NCBI RefSeq assembly: GCF_002218025.2
Contig: NZ_AP018680.1
Span: 620,001 to 684,000 of the forward strand
Reading direction: 5' to 3'
DNA: 64,000 nucleotides
From: Vibrio casei
GTDB taxonomy: Bacteria > Pseudomonadota > Gammaproteobacteria > Enterobacterales > Vibrionaceae
Below, piece after piece: positions 60,239 through 64,000 of the stretch. The translations under genes and the position numbers were made by a program. Within the stretch, counting starts at the first letter, position 1; every line of letters begins with the position of its first letter. Under the pieces are notes generated by a model. The model did not search any database. It was given only the letters and a program-made list of their open reading frames with translations, and had not been told where the DNA came from.

Positions 60239-62200
60239 TTAAGGTAATTGTTTAACCCATTTTTGCACTTGAGCAAAAGGGTATTGCTCTAATTTTCCAT
60301 ATCCTTCCATTTTATTGGCTTTTAATTGAGCGCTTAAAGGTGTGGCAATACCACATAAAAACCGAGTAATAGCTTCTGATGTTATCGTCCACGATGGTGA
60401 TCTTTCACTATTTAAAAAAGCGGTTTTATAAGGTGTGACCCAGTATTCGACCTGTACTAATGGAACTTCATCAAGGTAAGGTTTGGGTAATGCTGCGATT
60501 TGATTTCGGCATACGCTGCAATGTCCACAAGCATTTGGAACATCATGATCTAAAAAATAAGCTGCAAGCTTTGAGCTTAGGCACGACGGGCTTTCAAATA
60601 AATTAATAAGAGTTTGTATTCGGTTTAGATCACCATGTTCTTTTTGCTTGAATAACGTACTGAGATCTTCTGCGAGTGTATTATGATCGAGCTGATTACC
60701 GATGACTTGATAGACATCGGTTATTTGTTTACTTTCTAGCTCAATAAGTCCTTGTTCATGAAAATAATCGAGCGCAGCAACGACACGGCTTCGTCCTGCT
60801 TGATAACCCATCCATAGAGCATCAAAATCAACACTGCGCCAAGTTCTTGCCACTTTTGAACAACTGAAAATAGCCTGAATGAATTGACGACGTTCGGAAT
60901 TTTTTTCATCTTCTGGAAAGCGAGCAAGGATATCGATCTCACTAACAATATGTTTGAATCGGTAATCGGCGTAGTAGCTATATTTTGCTTGAATGACCTG
61001 TTTGAGTTCTAAATAGACTAATAGGGTTTTAAGCGGTAATTGCCGGATATTGGAATCCCGAGATAATCGTGTAAGCATTACCTCCCATTGACCTGATGAG
61101 GTTTGATCATCATAAATAGATTCAAGAACAAAATGGATAGATTGAGGATCGGGCGTATCACCATATACAAAGTTCTCAAGCACGTTAATTCCGGAAGTAT
61201 TGGCTAAAACGGTACAATAGGATTGCTGACCATCACGCCCTGCTCGACCAATCTCTTGTGAATAATTCTCTATTGATTTGGGGAGATCAAAATGCACTAC
61301 TCGACGGATATCAGACTTATCTATGCCCATTCCAAAAGCGATAGTAGCAACAATACAAGGTACATTGCCGGACATGAATTGTTGTTGAATGCTTTGTCGT
61401 AATTCTGAGTCTAACCCTGCGTGATAGGCCAACGCATTCATTCCGTGTCGTTGTAAATATTGTGCTACTTGTTCGGCAGTGTGTTGCAACGTGACATAAA
61501 CAATGGTTGGTAATTCAGCTTGAGTACAAAGCAAATCCACTAAGGCTTGTGGTTTATCTTCTTCCTCACAAGGTAGAACACTTAAATCAAGATTAGGACG
61601 ATAAAATCCTGTTACCGTAATATTAGATTTATCGATGTTAAACTTTTGGCTCATGTCTTCAATAACCGCTGGTGTTGCCGTCGCGGTTAATAATAATACT
61701 TGTGGAATATTCAAGCTTTGGCAATAGAAAGGCAGTTTTAAATAATCGGGACGAAAGTTATGTCCCCATTCGGAAATACAGTGTGCTTCATCGACTACAA
61801 GCATTGAGATCGGTATTTGTGAGATAAATTGACGAAAGCGTTCATTTTTCAATCGTTCTACTGAAATCATGAGTACTTTGATTTCGCCACTACGAACTTG
61901 TTGCATGATTGTGTTGCTGGTTTGTTTATCTTGGCTTGAATCAACCGACGCAGCTGCAATGCCTTTACTATGTAAAAAATCAAGTTGGTCTTTCATCAAT
62001 GCAAGAAGAGGTGATATGACCAACGTGAGATGAGGTAATATGATAGCAGGGAGTTGATAACACAATGATTTTCCCGATCCTGTAGGGAATATTGCGGCCG
62101 CAGACTGGCCCGATAAAATGGTCTCAATGACTTGTTGCTGACCGTGACGTAAATCATCAAAGCCGAAGTATTCTTTCAATGTTTGCTGAATGTGATTCAT
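60239..62200 (-). CDS. RecQ-family ATP-dependent DNA helicase
   Basis: A superfamily 2 helicase of 653 residues. It has RecQ motif 0 (FGFDDLRHGQQQVIETIL), Walker A PTGSGKS (to residue 45), the DEAH box in VVDEAHCISEWGHNFRPDY (137-140), motif III TATATP and motif VI SQEIGRAGRDGQ (near 325). The zinc-binding region is reduced to CGHCSVC near 560, and no HRDC domain is visible. It is therefore a divergent relative rather than canonical recQ, and I give no symbol. Probably unwinds 3'-tailed DNA; the pathway is not known. Confidence 0.88.
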   Translation of the reverse strand: MNHIQQTLKEYFGFDDLRHGQQQVIETILSGQSAAAIFPTGSGKSLCYQLPAIILPHLTLVISPLLALMKDQLDFLHSKGIAAASVDSSQDKQTSNTIMQQVRSGEIKVLMISVERLKNERFRQFISQIPISMLVVDEAHCISEWGHNFRPDYLKLPFYCQSLNIPQVLLLTATATPAVIEDMSQKFNIDKSNITVTGFYRPNLDLSVLPCEEEDKPQALVDLLCTQAELPTIVYVTLQHTAEQVAQYLQRHGMNALAYHAGLDSELRQSIQQQFMSGNVPCIVATIAFGMGIDKSDIRRVVHFDLPKSIENYSQEIGRAGRDGQQSYCTVLANTSGINVLENFVYGDTPDPQSIHFVLESIYDDQTSSGQWEVMLTRLSRDSNIRQLPLKTLLVYLELKQVIQAKYSYYADYRFKHIVSEIDILARFPEDEKNSERRQFIQAIFSCSKVARTWRSVDFDALWMGYQAGRSRVVAALDYFHEQGLIELESKQITDVYQVIGNQLDHNTLAEDLSTLFKQKEHGDLNRIQTLINLFESPSCLSSKLAAYFLDHDVPNACGHCSVCRNQIAALPKPYLDEVPLVQVEYWVTPYKTAFLNSERSPSWTITSEAITRFLCGIATPLSAQLKANKMEGYGKLEQYPFAQVQKWVKQLP

Positions 62201-62255
62201 TGAGTATTTCCGTTTCTCTATCAGAATGACGTATTATGTTACTTTATTTTCACAT

Positions 62256-62292
62256 GATATACCCTTCGTACTTAAAGCCGACGCTTCAATTA
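62256..62292. repeat. Degenerate ERIC-like end
   Basis: ATATACCCTTCGTACTTAAA resembles the outer end of the ERIC-like element, followed by GCCGACGCTTCAATTAC that resembles the other end. It may be an internally deleted copy, upstream of the GreA/B-like gene. Confidence 0.4.
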
Positions 62293-62350
62293 CTATATCA
62301 CTATGTGACTTGTGTATTTGGCGAGTTAATTAACACAAAAAGAAGATCTG

Positions 62351-62839
62351 ATGTCTATCAATAAAATGGCGTTACATCAACAAATCACTCATGAATTAAC
62401 GCAGCGCCATGCTGTGGCAGCATCGGCGACTCAAACGGCTATTGATACTGCGACAGACCAAGAAAACGTACCTGAGCATAAATACGATACCTTGAGTTTA
62501 GAGGCCGCTTATTTGGCGCATGGTCAAGCTCAGCGTTTGCAACAATGTGCTGCTGATATTCATAGTTTTAAATCTTCACCAGTGAAAGCATTTCTAGGCA
62601 CAGATTTGTGTACCATCGGCGCATTAATTAACGTCATTGATGAAATCGGTGTTGATAAATGGTTCTATATTAGTCCAGTTGCTGGAGGGCTGCGTTTTCA
62701 TTTTGATGGCATATTAATTCAACTTGTTACCCCTGAATCACCATTGGGTAAGGCGTTGATGAAAAATAGAGTGGGGGATGAATTTGAAATGAATATCGCT
62801 GAAAATAAGAAAATATATGAGATTGTTACATTACTGTAA
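62351..62839 (+). CDS. GreA/GreB C-terminal domain-like protein
   Basis: A 162-residue protein. The C-terminal half has the GreA/GreB-type segment TPESPLGKALMKNRVGDEFEM, the FKBP-like domain that binds RNA polymerase. The N-terminal half is helical (about 1-75) and includes NVPEHKYDTLSLEAAYLAHGQAQRLQQC, but lacks the acidic coiled-coil tip of GreA clearly enough that transcript-cleavage activity is doubtful. It may bind the polymerase secondary channel or be a distant relative. ATG 62351 follows AAAGAAG. It is divergent from the RecQ-like gene. Confidence 0.78.
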   Translation: MSINKMALHQQITHELTQRHAVAASATQTAIDTATDQENVPEHKYDTLSLEAAYLAHGQAQRLQQCAADIHSFKSSPVKAFLGTDLCTIGALINVIDEIGVDKWFYISPVAGGLRFHFDGILIQLVTPESPLGKALMKNRVGDEFEMNIAENKKIYEIVTLL

Positions 62840-62933
62840 TAACAAAGGTGAATTATTTCACTTATTGCTGACGCATAAATCATAGTTCTTGCTAATGTTT
62901 GGTAAAAGCATTCTTTTTATTTGAATCGACGGT

Positions 62934-62987
62934 GTTGTTGGACATGTTCACCTGCCGTTTCACTGCAACATCAATACTTTGAGTATA
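62934..62987. repeat. Degenerate ERIC-like repeat
   Basis: GTTGTTGGACATGTTCACCT then TTTCACTGCAACATCAATAC and TTTGAGTATA match the inner and right end modules seen at 19071-19151, again without the core. It lies between the GreA/B-like and YggN genes. Confidence 0.5.
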
Positions 62988-63034
62988 GAATGATAATAAT
63001 TGAGTCTTTACTCATCTTGAATTAGGTTATTTTT

Positions 63035-63787
63035 ATGAAACGAACATTGTTAGCAACAACCTTAGCTTTGACTTCTTTATCGGTGTGTGCCCAAACACCC
63101 CAATGTGATATTCGTATCGATAATGAAATGCACCTGAAAAATGAATCGATTTCGGTTTATCAAGATGGCCAACCCAAAGTGGTGATCGATCAAAATAACC
63201 AAGTTTTTATTAATGGTGAAAAGGTTGATCTTAACCAAATTCAACAACAAGAGGTGAAAAATTACCGAGAAAAAGTCAGTACTTATGTGCCTAGAGCGAA
63301 ACAAATCGCGGATGATGGTGTAAAGCTGGCAAATGAAGTGATTGATGATGTCAGTGCCACGTTTAAGAACCAGGCTGCGTTCGATAATGTGAAACAGGCT
63401 ATTGGTGATTTTTATTCAGATATAGAGTCTCGTTATTACCAAAATGGTGAATGGGTATTGAAAAAAGATGCGGTAAGTCAAGCGATTACCAATTGGAAAA
63501 CAGATTCTTCAGCAGCGATGCAACGATTTAATGGCGAATTTTTCTCTAGTGCCTTTACAGTGCTTTCTGACAAAATGAAGGCCGACGGTAGTGTTAACTT
63601 AAGTGAATTGCAAAATCAGCTAATTGATTTAAAAGCGAAAGTTGAAAATCGTTTGAAAAATCAATCCTCAGAATTACAAAAAGAAGCCAATGATTATTGT
63701 ACCGATCTAAAAGGCTTAGCGGTAGATGAGAAAGCTTTACACCAGCAAATACCTGAGCTCAAAGGGTATGAAGTGTTTGTGATTTAA
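63035..63787 (+). CDS. yggN: Periplasmic YggN family protein (DUF2884)
   Basis: A 250-residue exported protein. Residues 1-19 form a signal peptide ending VCAQ. The mature N-terminus is CDIRIDNEMHLKNESISVYQDGQPKVVIDQNNQVFINGEKVDLN, the YggN/DUF2884 pattern, followed by a long helical region. Cys24 and Cys232 (NDYCTDLKG) may pair. Function unknown. It is followed by the start of another plus-strand gene 83 bases downstream. Confidence 0.82.
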   Translation: MKRTLLATTLALTSLSVCAQTPQCDIRIDNEMHLKNESISVYQDGQPKVVIDQNNQVFINGEKVDLNQIQQQEVKNYREKVSTYVPRAKQIADDGVKLANEVIDDVSATFKNQAAFDNVKQAIGDFYSDIESRYYQNGEWVLKKDAVSQAITNWKTDSSAAMQRFNGEFFSSAFTVLSDKMKADGSVNLSELQNQLIDLKAKVENRLKNQSSELQKEANDYCTDLKGLAVDEKALHQQIPELKGYEVFVI

Positions 63788-63869
63788 ATTAAAAATATGG
63801 CATACCAGTAGCGATATTCTTGCCTCATTGACTATATTGTAAATTAATATTAGTGAATGAGGTGAGTCA

Positions 63870-64000
63870 TGGAATATCAATATGATTTTAAACTTTTCGA
63901 CCAATTGATAACCAATCTTTATTTATCTCCAACTCGTACTGATTACTTCCAACCTTTTTTAGACTCTCTTGTGGAAGCTTTCGACCTTTCCGATGCGATT
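63870..64000 (+). CDS. 5' part of an unidentified gene, cut by the window end
   Basis: ATG 63870 follows the ribosome site GAGGTGAGTC, and the frame is open for 43 codons to the edge of the window. It begins MEYQYDFKLFDQLITNLYLS and continues PTRTDYFQPFLDSLVEAFDL. The helical, aromatic-rich N-terminus recalls some LuxR-type regulators, but too little is present to call a family. Confidence 0.6.

Overview
This window is chromosomal DNA from a gammaproteobacterium of the family Vibrionaceae. The evidence is: a tmRNA whose tag reads ANDENYALAA; a 6S RNA next to zapA and fau; gene order recN-nadK-grpE-dnaK-dnaJ followed by type IV minor pilin genes, as I remember it from Vibrio; a DUF3622 gene; SIMPL, YggN and YgfB families; moderately AT-rich DNA; and degenerate copies of an ERIC-like repeat of the kind common in Vibrio intergenic regions. 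The species cannot be named from sequence alone. Most of the window is conserved core genome.

Layout. 1-2.5 kb (minus): a PAS-GGDEF diguanylate cyclase, sprT and a DUF2189 membrane protein. 2.7-12.3 kb: metK with a MetJ operator, then the sugar-phosphate cluster tkt-epd-pgk-fbaA, mscS and a SIMPL-domain gene. 12.4-15.8 kb (minus): serA, rpiA, fau, 6S RNA and zapA. 16-19 kb: ygfB-ubiH-ubiI, feeding ubiquinone synthesis. 19-24 kb: a gene-poor stretch with ytfK, two ERIC-like elements, ygfZ, the divergent sdhE-ygfX pair, and a BCCT osmolyte transporter that has lost its N-terminal third. 24-28.8 kb: a complete cyoABCDE cytochrome bo3 ubiquinol oxidase operon. 29-35.7 kb: a 2OG-Fe(II) oxygenase, an IS3-type insertion-sequence relic, a SulP transporter, ahpC-ahpF behind an OxyR-like site, and a RIO kinase.

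36-44 kb: secreted DUF3015 and DUF4105 proteins, ssrA-smpB (trans-translation), ratA-rnfH, bamE, recN behind two LexA boxes, and nadK. 44-48.4 kb: grpE, dnaK and dnaJ, with heat-shock-type (sigma-32) promoters ahead of grpE and dnaK. 48.4-52 kb: REP-like repeats and a minor pilin cluster (divergent pilE-like gene; fimT-pilW-pilX-pilV). 52-64 kb: tadA, an unrecognised 47-residue very basic protein, mltF, purL with a PurR-like box, a YceI protein, DUF3622, a RecQ-family helicase, a GreA/B C-terminal-like protein, a YggN protein, and the start of a gene cut by the window edge.

I found no prophage, CRISPR array, complete insertion sequence, integron or defence island. The observations most worth a second look are a perfect 27-bp hairpin that buries the sprT ribosome-binding site, the 47-residue basic gene at 52.9 kb, the truncated BCCT transporter beside the cyo operon, the terminator-like leader upstream of ytfK, and the internally deleted ERIC-like elements.
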